A DNA stretch of 64,000 nt, from the NCBI RefSeq assembly GCF_014646095.1, contig NZ_BMMU01000015.1, positions 124,001-188,000 of the forward strand, read 5' to 3'. The stretch is from Streptomyces lacrimifluminis (GTDB taxonomy: Bacteria; Actinomycetota; Actinomycetes; Streptomycetales; Streptomycetaceae). Made by a program: the position numbers and the translations under genes. Of this stretch, positions 51,407 through 59,818 are shown in pieces (position 1 is the stretch's first letter; each line of letters opens with the position of its first letter). The notes under the pieces are model-generated. The model was not told where the DNA came from and searched no databases. It was given only the letters and a program-made list of their open reading frames with translations.

Positions 51407-53008
51407 ATGCGGTCCGCGTACCGACGCCGGGCGCTCGCCTCGGCCGCGGCCCTCGCCCTGCTGGGGACGGGTGCGCCGACGGTGGCCGCGGCGGACGACG
51501 AGCCCGGCCTGTCCCGCTTCTACCACCAGAAGATCACGTGGTCGGCCTGCGCCGATGAGATGGCGATGGACGACGTGACCACGGACGACATCCAGTGCGG
51601 CAAGGTCACCGTCCCGCTCGACTACGCGAGACCCGGCGGCGACACCCTCGACCTGGCGATGGCCCGCTACCGGGCGACCGGGAGGTCCCGGGGTTCCGTG
51701 CTGCTGAACTTCGGCGGGCCCGGCGGCGCGGGCGTCAGTCAACTCGCCTATGACGGCAAGGACTTCATGGGCCTGACGAACGGCTACGACGTCGTCACCT
51801 TCGACCCGCGCGGTGTGGGCAGATCCTCCCCCGTCAGCTGCGGCGAGGGCACTGACGCGGACGCCGATGTGACCGGCGGCGAGGCCGGGGACGATCCGCG
51901 CGCCGTTCTCGAACAACTGCGCAGGGCGGCCCAGGCCTGTGTGCGGCACTCCGGGCCCGTCCTGCGCCACATCGGTACCGTCCATGCTTCCCGCGACCTC
52001 GACGTGATGCGGCAGGCTCTCGGCGACAAGAAGCTCAACTACCTCGGATTCTCGTACGGGACCCGCCTCGGCGCGGTCTACGCGGCCCAGTTCCCCAAGA
52101 AGGTTGGCCGGTTCGTCCTGGACGGCGTCGACACCCTCACCGAATCACTCGCCGAGCAGGGTCTCGCTGGCGCCGCCGGACAGCAGACCGCGCTGGACGG
52201 CTTCCTCGACTGGTGCGTGACGGACATCGCCTGCCCGTTCGGGCAGGACGCCCGCACCGCCCGTCGGCGGGTCGTCGACCTGGTCGAGTCGCTCGACCAG
52301 GACCCGGTGCCGACCGGCTACGGTGACCGGTTCTCCGGCCAGGACCTGGTGGGCGCCATCGGCCAGGGGCTCTACAGCAAGCGGATGTGGCCGCCCCTGG
52401 AGCGGGCCCTCGCCTCGCTGGTCGAGGACGGGGACGCACGAGGAGTGATGGGGTTCGGCGGCGGGGGCGCCGTCGTCCCCGCCCTGCCGAGGCAGAACCC
52501 CGTACGGCAGAGCCCCTCTCCGGACTCCGACGGCGGGCTCGTCGACGAGGTGGAGGTGCCGATCGACAACCTCCCCGCCGCGCTGATGGCGATCAACTGC
52601 GCGGACGATCCCGACCGACCCACCGCGGCCCGGATCACCAAGGATTTCGCCGCCCTGCGCGCCACGTACGAGAAGGCCTCCCCGGTGTTCGGCCGCTACC
52701 GCCTCGCCGAGGTACTGACGTGTTACGGCCGCCCCAGGGGCACGGACTTCATCCGCACGCGGGTGCGGGACGTCGACACGCCGAAGATGCTCCTGGTGGG
52801 CACACGCGGCGACCCGGCAACGCCGTACCGCTGGACCACGGAGACGGCCGAGCGGCTGGGCTCGTCGGCGATCGTCCTGGACAACAAGGGCGAGGGCCAC
52901 ACCGGGTACGCGTCCTCGAAGTGCGTGCACCGGACGGTCGATGCGTTCCTTCTCTACGGCTCCCTCCCAGCCGACGGCAGCTCCTGCGGCGCGGACGACA
53001 CCGGCTGA
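51407..53008 (+). CDS. Secreted tripeptidyl aminopeptidase-like alpha/beta hydrolase
   Basis: 533 residues. Signal peptide (RRRALASAAALALLGTGAP, cut near VAAADDE, about residue 30). Peptidase family S33: oxyanion HGG-like NFGGPGGAG (about 101-109), the nucleophile Ser in GFSYGTRLG (about 211), catalytic Asp in GTRGDPATPY and His in GEGHTGY near the C-terminus. Related Streptomyces enzymes remove tripeptides from extracellular proteins in growth and morphogenesis. CTGGAGG precedes ATG 51407. Confidence 0.9.
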   Translation: MRSAYRRRALASAAALALLGTGAPTVAAADDEPGLSRFYHQKITWSACADEMAMDDVTTDDIQCGKVTVPLDYARPGGDTLDLAMARYRATGRSRGSVLLNFGGPGGAGVSQLAYDGKDFMGLTNGYDVVTFDPRGVGRSSPVSCGEGTDADADVTGGEAGDDPRAVLEQLRRAAQACVRHSGPVLRHIGTVHASRDLDVMRQALGDKKLNYLGFSYGTRLGAVYAAQFPKKVGRFVLDGVDTLTESLAEQGLAGAAGQQTALDGFLDWCVTDIACPFGQDARTARRRVVDLVESLDQDPVPTGYGDRFSGQDLVGAIGQGLYSKRMWPPLERALASLVEDGDARGVMGFGGGGAVVPALPRQNPVRQSPSPDSDGGLVDEVEVPIDNLPAALMAINCADDPDRPTAARITKDFAALRATYEKASPVFGRYRLAEVLTCYGRPRGTDFIRTRVRDVDTPKMLLVGTRGDPATPYRWTTETAERLGSSAIVLDNKGEGHTGYASSKCVHRTVDAFLLYGSLPADGSSCGADDTG

Positions 53009-53111
53009 CGGCCGCAGCGGGTAGCGGGCAGAACCTGCATGCGCTCCCCCGCGCCCGCCCACCCCGACTACTCCGAATGCCTGACGTCCGAATCAGTCCT
53101 AAGGTGCTCAT

Positions 53112-54209
53112 ATGGAGCATGCCCTCAGTCCCGCCACGCTCACCGAACTGCGGCGCCCGCGTCCCTACCCCGCGGTCTCCGTACTGACGCCGACGCACCG
53201 CCGCGAACCCGACAACGCGCAGGATCCGGTCCGGCTGCGCAACGCGGTGGCCGAGGCCAAGAGACGGCTGGAGGCCGATCCGGCCGTCACCCGCGAGCGG
53301 CGCGTCGACGTCGCCGGCCAGCTCGACCGGGCCCTCGCCGAGGTGGACCTCGCGCACGCCGCGGATGGACTGGTGATCTTCGCGGCGCCCGGGGAGCATC
53401 AGGTGTGGTCCCTGGCCCGGCCGGTGCCCGAGCGGGTGGTGCTCTCCGACACCTTCCTGACCCGCAACCTGGTCTCCGCACAGGCTGCCGAACAGGCGTT
53501 CTGGGTACTGGCGGTCGCCGCCGACCGTGTCTCACTGTGGGACGGGCACACCGACCGGGTCGTCGAGGAGAACTCCGGCGGATTTCCGCTGAGCCGGAGC
53601 CTGGAGGACCCGGACGCCGAGCGTCAGGAGCGCGTCGGTGATCTGCCCAGTACCTTCCGGGACGAACACACGCGGCGGTTCCTGCGTGACGCGGATCTGG
53701 CGATGGGCGGCGTACTGCGCTCGCACCCGCGTCCGCTGTACGTGACCGGCGAACCGGCGGACCTGGCCGCTCTCGCCGAGGTCGGTGCCGCTGTCAGGGG
53801 CGCGACGCACGTCCCGCACGGCGGCCTCGGGCACGCCCGCGCCGAGACGGTGTGGCAGGCCGTCCGCCCCCTGGTCACGGACCGGCAGCGGGCGCAGGCC
53901 GACGCGGTCCGCAGGGACCTCGAAACCGCCCGTGGCCGAAGGGAGTTCGCCGCCGGTGTGGACGAGGTGTGGCAGAGCGCCACCGAGGGACGCATCCGGC
54001 TGCTCGCCGTCGAGGAGAACTACCGAGTGACGGTACGGGACGACGGCGGAGACCATCTCGTGCCCGCCGGGAGCGGTGACCTCGACGCCCGCGAGGACAT
54101 CGTGGACGAGATCGTGGAACGGTGCCTGAGCACCGGGGCGGAGGTCCGCTTCGTACCGGACGGGACGCTCGCCGAGGCGACGGGGATCGCCGGCGTGCTG
54201 CGCTACTGA
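53112..54209 (+). CDS. baeRF3-domain protein (release-factor-like fold)
   Basis: 365 residues. The region from about 20 to 340 fits baeRF family 3, bacterial relatives of archaeo-eukaryotic release factor eRF1: PAVSVLTPTHRREPDNAQD, VIFAAPGEHQVWSLARPVPE, RVSLWDGHTDRVVEENSGGF and GARVRF-like ends. These proteins are proposed to interact with ribosomes or stress factors. ATG 53112. Alone between the peptidase and SsgA-like genes; no catalytic residues asserted. Confidence 0.8.
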   Translation: MEHALSPATLTELRRPRPYPAVSVLTPTHRREPDNAQDPVRLRNAVAEAKRRLEADPAVTRERRVDVAGQLDRALAEVDLAHAADGLVIFAAPGEHQVWSLARPVPERVVLSDTFLTRNLVSAQAAEQAFWVLAVAADRVSLWDGHTDRVVEENSGGFPLSRSLEDPDAERQERVGDLPSTFRDEHTRRFLRDADLAMGGVLRSHPRPLYVTGEPADLAALAEVGAAVRGATHVPHGGLGHARAETVWQAVRPLVTDRQRAQADAVRRDLETARGRREFAAGVDEVWQSATEGRIRLLAVEENYRVTVRDDGGDHLVPAGSGDLDAREDIVDEIVERCLSTGAEVRFVPDGTLAEATGIAGVLRY

Positions 54210-54213
54210 CCGC

Positions 54214-54232
54214 TGCGGGGCCGATGCCCGCA
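54214..54232 (+). terminator. Possible terminator after the baeRF3 gene
   Basis: TGCGGG (54214-54219) can pair with CCCGCA (54227-54232) around a 7-nt loop; short, so of low confidence. Confidence 0.35.
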
Positions 54233-54264
54233 CCCCCGGTCCCCGGACACCGCTGTCGCCGCCC

Positions 54265-54705
54265 TCACTGCTCCCTGCCCTCGCTCCCCGCCGAAGGTGC
54301 GCCGAGGAGGTCGGAGAGGCCGCGGTCGACGGCGTCACCGAGGTCCTCTCTGCCGGCCGCCACGACGGCGAACGTACGGAGCAGGAATCGGCGCAGGGCC
54401 GGTGTGCCGAACTGGAGCAGGGCCAGGCCGTGCGGCGAGTGGAGTTCCAGGACCGTGCGCGTGGGGCCGCACGGCCAGATGTGGACGTCGCCGCACCCGG
54501 CGGGCCGCCGCACTCCTTCCTCAAGCAGGCTCCGGGCGAAGGTCCAGCTCACCCCCTCGCCGTCCAGGGCGACCTCGGCGGGGAAGTCGATGTGCACGGC
54601 CAGCGGATCCGTCGAGGCGTAACGGAGCGTGGCATCGACGGGGAGCTCCTGCTCCTCCGAAGTGATCAGGCGTGCACGCGCGGGCTGTTCGAGGGTGACA
54701 TCCAT
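54265..54705 (-). CDS. SsgA-like sporulation/cell-division protein (SALP)
   Basis: 146 residues, family unique to sporulating actinomycetes. SALP signatures: LPVDATLRYASTDPLAVHID, VSWTFARSLLEEGVRRPAGC and GDVHIWPCG. They help localise division and wall enzymes at septa and spores. ATG 54705. Convergent to the baeRF3 gene. Which subgroup (SsgB to SsgG) cannot be told. Confidence 0.92.
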   Translation of the reverse strand: MDVTLEQPARARLITSEEQELPVDATLRYASTDPLAVHIDFPAEVALDGEGVSWTFARSLLEEGVRRPAGCGDVHIWPCGPTRTVLELHSPHGLALLQFGTPALRRFLLRTFAVVAAGREDLGDAVDRGLSDLLGAPSAGSEGREQ

Positions 54706-55190
54706 GGCGGTCTCCGCTCCGGTTCGGGCCGACGATGAGGAGGTCGACGCGTTGTGCCGACGTGGTGTTACGACCCCGAAATGGCCTCTCCGATTACGCG
54801 GATTCCGCAGCTATTAATGTGAGCTGCATCACTAACCCGCATGGTTTTCCGCAGGGATCAAGAACCGCTGGGCGATTCGGGGGCAACCTGACGATGCGCC
54901 CCGACAACACATCGCCACGCATCGCACAAAAGGCCGTCGAACACGCGCGTGAATGAGTTGGCGCTCAGCTCCATCGCTCCGCCAAATCACGTACCCCGCC
55001 TACGACTTGGCGCGCCGGGCGCGTACCGTTTCCGCACCAGGAAAACCGTCCAAGAAGACTGTGACATATGCCAGAAGCACCACCGTCCCGTGTGTTGCCA
55101 AATCCCTTACAGGGCGTCGCAGGCTGTGCAACAGTCGTAACCGGTCCTTCCGTCAGCCTTGGTCGAACCGTCCCTTCATCGGAGTGCGTC
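54706..55190. other. AT-richer divergent intergenic region
   Basis: No gene seen in 485 bases between the SsgA-like and PAS-PP2C genes. It is clearly more AT-rich than its surroundings (e.g. around 54820 and 55065) and should hold both divergent promoters. No clear repeat or consensus promoter was found. Confidence 0.5.
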
Positions 55191-56633
55191 ATGCCGCCCC
55201 ATCTCTCCGCGGACCGCCCAGCCGCCCAGCCGCCCGCGCGCGGCTCGGTCGACGCGCTCATCACGCAGACCCGACAGCTCAAAGGTGACGTGGACGCCGT
55301 ACGACGGGACGCACCCGCTGACGGATCGGACCCGCGGGGACGCTGGCAGCGAGCTCTGTACGACCTGGCACTGCATCAACTCAGCGATCTCGACGAACAC
55401 CTGGCCCAGTTGCGGGACGGCCCGCAGCCCCTGCCCGAGGCTCCCGTCGTCGCCGAGGCAGAACCCGGAGTCCGAGCGGTGCCGACCGCTCCCCGGCGCG
55501 ACTCGCTCCTCAGCCGGGTCGGCAGCGCGGAGTGGAATCTCCTTACGGACGAGGCCAGTTGGTCCGGCGAGCTGTTCCAGATCCTCGGCCGGGATCCCGC
55601 CGCGGATCCGCTCACCCTCGACGAGTTGCCCTCCCTGGTCCTCGACGAGGACCGGCCGAGGCTCACCGCGATGGTCACGGACTGTCTCATCGACGCCAAG
55701 CCCATCGACGGTGAGTTCCGCATCCTGCGGCCCGACGGCGGCGTACGGACCGTGCACATGATGGGCGAGCCCGTGCTCGACGCGGACGGCAGCACCGCCT
55801 CGATGTGGGCCGTGCTGCGGGACGTCAGCGAACTGCGCCGCAGCCAGCGGACGGTGAGCGAGACCCGTGACTCGTTCCAGCGTCACCGGCACCACGCGCA
55901 GTCCGAACGCCGGCTCGCGGTCGAGCTGCAGGAGGCCGTGCTGCCACCCTGGCGCGGCTCATTGCGGCTCCCGCACCAGGGCCCGCAGGCTCTGGACCTG
56001 GCCGCCCGCTATCTCCCCTCCTCGACGAGCGCGCTGATCGGCGGTGACTGGTACGACGCGCTCGAACTGTCCGACGGCGACACCCTGTTGAGCGTCGGCG
56101 ACCTCACCGGCCACGGGGTGACCGTGACCTCGGGCATGGCGATGCTGCTGGGCGCGCTGCGCGGCATGGCCGTCGCGGGCACCCAGCCGGGTCAACTCAT
56201 GACCTGGCTCAACCAGTTACTCGACGCGTCCGTGCAGCCGGCCCTGGGCAGCGCGGTCTGCTGCCGCTACCGGCCCGGGTCCCGCACCCTCACCTGGGCC
56301 CAGGCAGGCCACCCCGCCCCGCTACTGTTCCGCGACGGGACGGGACAAATACTGAACCCACCGGACGGCGTTCTGCTCGGCGCGACCTCGCGCGCTGTCT
56401 ACGGGCAGGCCGAGGTGACCCTCGAACCCGGCGATGTGCTCCTCCTGCACACCGACGGACTGGTACCCGGACACCGGGAGGACACCGCCGCCGCGCACCG
56501 CCTGCTCGAACTGGCCCCGCGCTTCGGCGAGGCACGGACCGCGCAGGAATGTGTACGGGCGGTGGTGGAGGAGTGCGGCGAGTCCGAGCGCGAGGACGAC
56601 GCCTGCGTACTCATCGCCAGGGTGACCCCGTAA
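55191..56633 (+). CDS. PAS-linked PP2C-type (SpoIIE/RsbU-like) serine phosphatase
   Basis: 480 residues. N-terminal coiled-coil/helical region, PAS domain at about 100-215 (SAEWNLLTDEASWSGELFQI ... GEFRILRPDGGVRTVHMMGE), a short helix (RLAVELQEAVLPP), then the SpoIIE phosphatase at about 260-475 with metal-binding DWYDALELSDG, VGDLTGHGV and HTDGLVPG. Such enzymes reactivate anti-anti-sigma factors or partner switches. ATG 55191 has GGAG six bases upstream. Fits with the RsbW-like kinase and sigma gene elsewhere in the window, but no direct link is shown. Confidence 0.9.
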   Translation: MPPHLSADRPAAQPPARGSVDALITQTRQLKGDVDAVRRDAPADGSDPRGRWQRALYDLALHQLSDLDEHLAQLRDGPQPLPEAPVVAEAEPGVRAVPTAPRRDSLLSRVGSAEWNLLTDEASWSGELFQILGRDPAADPLTLDELPSLVLDEDRPRLTAMVTDCLIDAKPIDGEFRILRPDGGVRTVHMMGEPVLDADGSTASMWAVLRDVSELRRSQRTVSETRDSFQRHRHHAQSERRLAVELQEAVLPPWRGSLRLPHQGPQALDLAARYLPSSTSALIGGDWYDALELSDGDTLLSVGDLTGHGVTVTSGMAMLLGALRGMAVAGTQPGQLMTWLNQLLDASVQPALGSAVCCRYRPGSRTLTWAQAGHPAPLLFRDGTGQILNPPDGVLLGATSRAVYGQAEVTLEPGDVLLLHTDGLVPGHREDTAAAHRLLELAPRFGEARTAQECVRAVVEECGESEREDDACVLIARVTP

Positions 56634-56720
56634 AGGTGGTCGAGGAAGGCCCCCCGGTAACGGTCAAGGGGGAACGGTCGAGGCCCCCTGGCAGTCAGGG
56701 TGAGGCCCCGCAGGCGCGGC

Positions 56721-58217
56721 CTATACCCGCGCGTTGTTGCCGCCCCTTCCCCTCACCTGCTTCGGCAGCGACAGCTTGATCTCCTCGCGAAGCTCGTCGA
56801 CCTTCGGATAGCTGGAGTACTCGGCGGTGAGCCGGTACATCTCGCGCAACCGGTCCCAGGTGCGGTGGGACGAGTTCGAGCCCATCGACACCAGGGCCAA
56901 CCGCGCGTATCCGGCGGCCTGGTCGGGGTCGTCCGCGATGAAGCAGGCGGAGGCCATGGACAGGAAGTCGAAGATCTTCGACCGCTGGCGGCCGTCGACC
57001 CTCAGTTCCAGGGCCTTCTCCGCGTAGTACTGGGCCTGCACCGCCGCGGCCGGTTCGTGCTCGGCCAGGGTGCGGTAGGCCAGCGCCTGCATGCCGTACA
57101 GGTCCTCCGCCTTGAACATCTGCATCCAGCTCGGCGGCGGCACGTCACCCTTGTCGGAGACGAAGAGGTCCTCCGCCTGTCCGAGAGTGCGGCGCATCGC
57201 CTGACCGCGCCCCATCGACGCCTGCGCCCAGGCCTCGACGGTGTACAGCATGGCCTTGGTGCGCGGCAGGGTCTCCTCGCCCGAGCCGGAGTTGGCGAGC
57301 TTCATGAGGTCGAGCGCGTCGTCGGGCCGGCCGAGGTGCACCATCTGGCGAGCCGCCCGGGAGAGCGCCTCCCCGGCGCGCGGCCGGTCGCCACCTTCCC
57401 GGGCCGCGTGGGCGGCGATCACGAAGTACTTCTGGGCCGTGGGTTCCAGGCCCACGTCGTGCGACATCCAGCCGGCGAGGACGGCGAGGTTGGCGGCGAC
57501 GCCCCACAGGCGCTGCTGGATGGGGTCGGGGTGCCGGTAGGCGAGCATGCCGCCCACCTCGTTGAGCTGGCCCACCACCGCCTTGCGCTGGAGCCCGCCG
57601 CCGCGGGCCGCGTCCCACTTCCGGAACACCTCGACCGCGGTTTCCAGTTCCTCGATCTCCTGCCACCCGATGGGGGCGGCCTCGTACCGGTCGAAACCGG
57701 CGGGATCGGCGTGCAGGGGGTTGTCGAGGTCGGGAGCGTCGGCGGAGAGAGTCGGGTCGGTGTGCAGCCAGTCGTGCATGGCACTGCTGAGTGCGGAGCC
57801 TGCGGTGAGCGCGACGCCCGCACCCACCAAGCCGCGTCGGTTGAGCATGAGGTCCATTCCCGTGAATTCGGTGAGGACCGCGGCAGTCCGTCCGGGCGCC
57901 CACGGCACACCGTCGGGAGCTTCCGCACTCCCGGCGCCCGGCCGTTTCCCCACACGCCCGTGCCGGACCAGACCTAAGTCCTCTATGGTCACGACACGGC
58001 CGAGACGCTCGGTGAACAGGGCAGCCAGTACGCGTGGCACCGGATCGCGCGGGATCTCTCCCGTGTCGATCCACCGCCGCACCCGCGAGGTGTCGGTCGC
58101 CAGCTGGGGGTGGCCCATGGCCGCCGCCTGCCGGTTGACCAGCCGCGCGAGTTCGCCCTTGGACCAGCCGGCCAGGCCGAACAGGTCCGTCAGACGAGTG
58201 TTGGGTTGTCCGCTCAC
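56721..58217 (-). CDS. Nsd-family TPR developmental regulator
   Basis: 498 residues. The N-terminus (TDLFGLAGWSKGELARLVNR, RRWIDTGEIPRDPVPRVLAA) is an XRE-like HTH and is nearly that of NsdA, a negative regulator of sporulation and antibiotic production in S. coelicolor. Residues 140-490 are TPR-like helices (GRPDDALDLMKLANSGSGEE, DPDQAAGYARLAL). GTG 58217. The S. coelicolor nsdA neighbourhood (ammonium transport genes) is absent here, so this may be the NsdB-like paralogue. Tandem repeats and an inverted repeat lie upstream. Confidence 0.85.
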   Translation of the reverse strand: MSGQPNTRLTDLFGLAGWSKGELARLVNRQAAAMGHPQLATDTSRVRRWIDTGEIPRDPVPRVLAALFTERLGRVVTIEDLGLVRHGRVGKRPGAGSAEAPDGVPWAPGRTAAVLTEFTGMDLMLNRRGLVGAGVALTAGSALSSAMHDWLHTDPTLSADAPDLDNPLHADPAGFDRYEAAPIGWQEIEELETAVEVFRKWDAARGGGLQRKAVVGQLNEVGGMLAYRHPDPIQQRLWGVAANLAVLAGWMSHDVGLEPTAQKYFVIAAHAAREGGDRPRAGEALSRAARQMVHLGRPDDALDLMKLANSGSGEETLPRTKAMLYTVEAWAQASMGRGQAMRRTLGQAEDLFVSDKGDVPPPSWMQMFKAEDLYGMQALAYRTLAEHEPAAAVQAQYYAEKALELRVDGRQRSKIFDFLSMASACFIADDPDQAAGYARLALVSMGSNSSHRTWDRLREMYRLTAEYSSYPKVDELREEIKLSLPKQVRGRGGNNARV

Positions 58218-58244
58218 GTCAAGCCCCCAGGTTCTCGGCTGAGT

Positions 58245-58263
58245 TGACAGTAACCGTCTGTCA
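58245..58263. promoter_or_regulatory. Inverted repeat upstream of the Nsd-type gene
   Basis: TGACAG (58245-58250) and CTGTCA (58258-58263), 7-bp spacer, 28 bases before the GTG; overlaps a TTGACA-like -35 on the plus strand. Possible operator. Confidence 0.45.
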
Positions 58264-58278
58264 GTTGCTGAGCGACTA

Positions 58279-58307
58279 TTCGCCAGGGTTCGCCAGGGTT
58301 CGCCAGA
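58279..58307. repeat. Tandem 10-bp repeats between Nsd and phosphotransferase genes
   Basis: TTCGCCAGGG is repeated almost three times head to tail (58279-58288, 58289-58298, 58299-58307 with a final change). It lies between divergent genes. The regular 10-bp spacing equals one helical turn, so a repeated binding site is possible. Confidence 0.7.
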
Positions 58308-58450
58308 TGGTGTGCCACTGGCCGACGGGTGTCAGGTAGGAACGCGCCACCCCGACCCGGTCACCGAGGAACACTCCCCAGGGTGCACCTGGGAGGCCGG
58401 GCCGGGTAGCGCATGACCGTCGCCGGCACACGAAGGGATCTGTTTCTCCC

Positions 58451-59596
58451 ATGTACGCAGCATCGTCCTCCGTGTCCGCGCCTCCACGCGTGCTGCACCC
58501 CCGCCAGGGTGGCAGCGGCCCCTACCTCGACCCCGCACGTCCGGGGGCTCCCGTACTCGGTGCCGGTGCCGGCCGGGCACGACGGCTGCCGGGGATCGGC
58601 ACCCAGCCGCTCAGCGGCAGACTCGATCTGTCCGGCCCCCAGGGCGCGCAGTTGCGCACGGCCATCGCGTCGGTGCACCGGATCTGCCCGGAGTTCGCGC
58701 CGGTACAGGTGCTCCGCCGCAGCGGACGCTCCGTGCTTATGGTCGGGACGACAGGACGCAGCACGGCCGTCGCGAAGTGTTTACTGGACCACTCCCCCGC
58801 GTGGGCCGAACGCATCCAGCACGAAATAGCCGCATACCGCTCGTTCGTGCGGCACCGCCCGCCGGTGCGGGTGCCCCGTCTGATCGCGGCGGACCCGGAC
58901 AACTGCACGCTGGTCATCGAGCGGATGCCGGGCCGGGTCGCGGCCCTGCAGCGGCACCCGGCCGAGGCGCCGCCGCGTGCCGACATCAGGGCGGCCCTCA
59001 GCGCGATCTGCCGGCTCAACGCCTGGCGTCCACCGGCGGGCACGTTCGACGCCCCGCTGGACTACGCGGCGCGAATCTCCCGGTTCCACGAGCTGGGGCT
59101 GCTCACCGACCGGGACCTGGGCGACCTCCAGAAGCTGGTGCACGGCATCGCACACTCGGCGGGCCGCCAGGGCATGGGCCAGTTCTGCCACGGCGACGCA
59201 CTCCTGTCCAACGTCCTCCTCTCACCGGCCGGTCCAGTGCTGGTGGACTGGGAGCACGCGGGCTGGTATCTGCCGGGGTACGACCTGGCAACGCTGTGGG
59301 CGGTCCTCGGTGACGCGCCGGTGGCCCGGCGCCAGATCAGCCAGCTCGCGCAGGCGGCGGGACCGGCGGCGCGGGACGCCTTCCTGGTGAACCTGATGCT
59401 CGTACTGACGCGCGAGATCCGTACGTACGAACTGGCCGTGCAGCGGTCGATGCACGAGACGACCCCGGCGGCACCGGGACCGGCCCATCCGGGTGCTGCG
59501 CCGTCCGGCGAGGAACAGCGGCTGCTGCTGAGGCGGCTGCACGACGACTGCCAGCTGGCCCGACGGGCCGTGCGTGCGGCGGTCGGCACTCGCTGA
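58451..59596 (+). CDS. APH-type phosphotransferase (kinase-like fold)
   Basis: 381 residues. The N-terminal 50 residues are Pro/Gly-rich and probably disordered. The aminoglycoside-phosphotransferase fold from about 70 has HGDALLSNVLLSP (catalytic Asp and Asn) and VDWEHAGWYLPGYDLA (magnesium-binding Asp). The small-molecule substrate is not predictable. It diverges from the Nsd-type regulator; 231 bp between them include the tandem repeats. A strong terminator follows. Confidence 0.88.
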   Translation: MYAASSSVSAPPRVLHPRQGGSGPYLDPARPGAPVLGAGAGRARRLPGIGTQPLSGRLDLSGPQGAQLRTAIASVHRICPEFAPVQVLRRSGRSVLMVGTTGRSTAVAKCLLDHSPAWAERIQHEIAAYRSFVRHRPPVRVPRLIAADPDNCTLVIERMPGRVAALQRHPAEAPPRADIRAALSAICRLNAWRPPAGTFDAPLDYAARISRFHELGLLTDRDLGDLQKLVHGIAHSAGRQGMGQFCHGDALLSNVLLSPAGPVLVDWEHAGWYLPGYDLATLWAVLGDAPVARRQISQLAQAAGPAARDAFLVNLMLVLTREIRTYELAVQRSMHETTPAAPGPAHPGAAPSGEEQRLLLRRLHDDCQLARRAVRAAVGTR

Positions 59597-59604
59597 CAGG
59601 GGGG

Positions 59605-59650
59605 CGAAGGCCCGCGATGCGCCTGGACAGCGGCGCGTCGCGGGCCTTCG
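59605..59650 (+). terminator. Terminator after the phosphotransferase gene
   Basis: Perfect 13-bp arms (59605-59617 and 59638-59650); the loop itself has a GCGCC/GGCGC pairing. Starts nine bases after the stop. Confidence 0.82.
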
Positions 59651-59818
59651 CCATGTCCGGGCATGGGTCGCCACGAAAGTTCCCGCACCGCTGTTGACAT
59701 GGGAAGTCTTCGGTCCCTGGGCATGATTGACGGACCGTCGGGCAGCCGAGCCACTAGTGTGCTCAACGGCTCCGCACGTCCGCCGCTCCCCCACGCCCGC
59801 CCGACCCCGGAGGCCGCA

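Noticed and set aside
54949..55140. Small plus-strand ORF in the AT-rich gap
   Set aside because: No ribosome site, no codon bias and no recognisable product.
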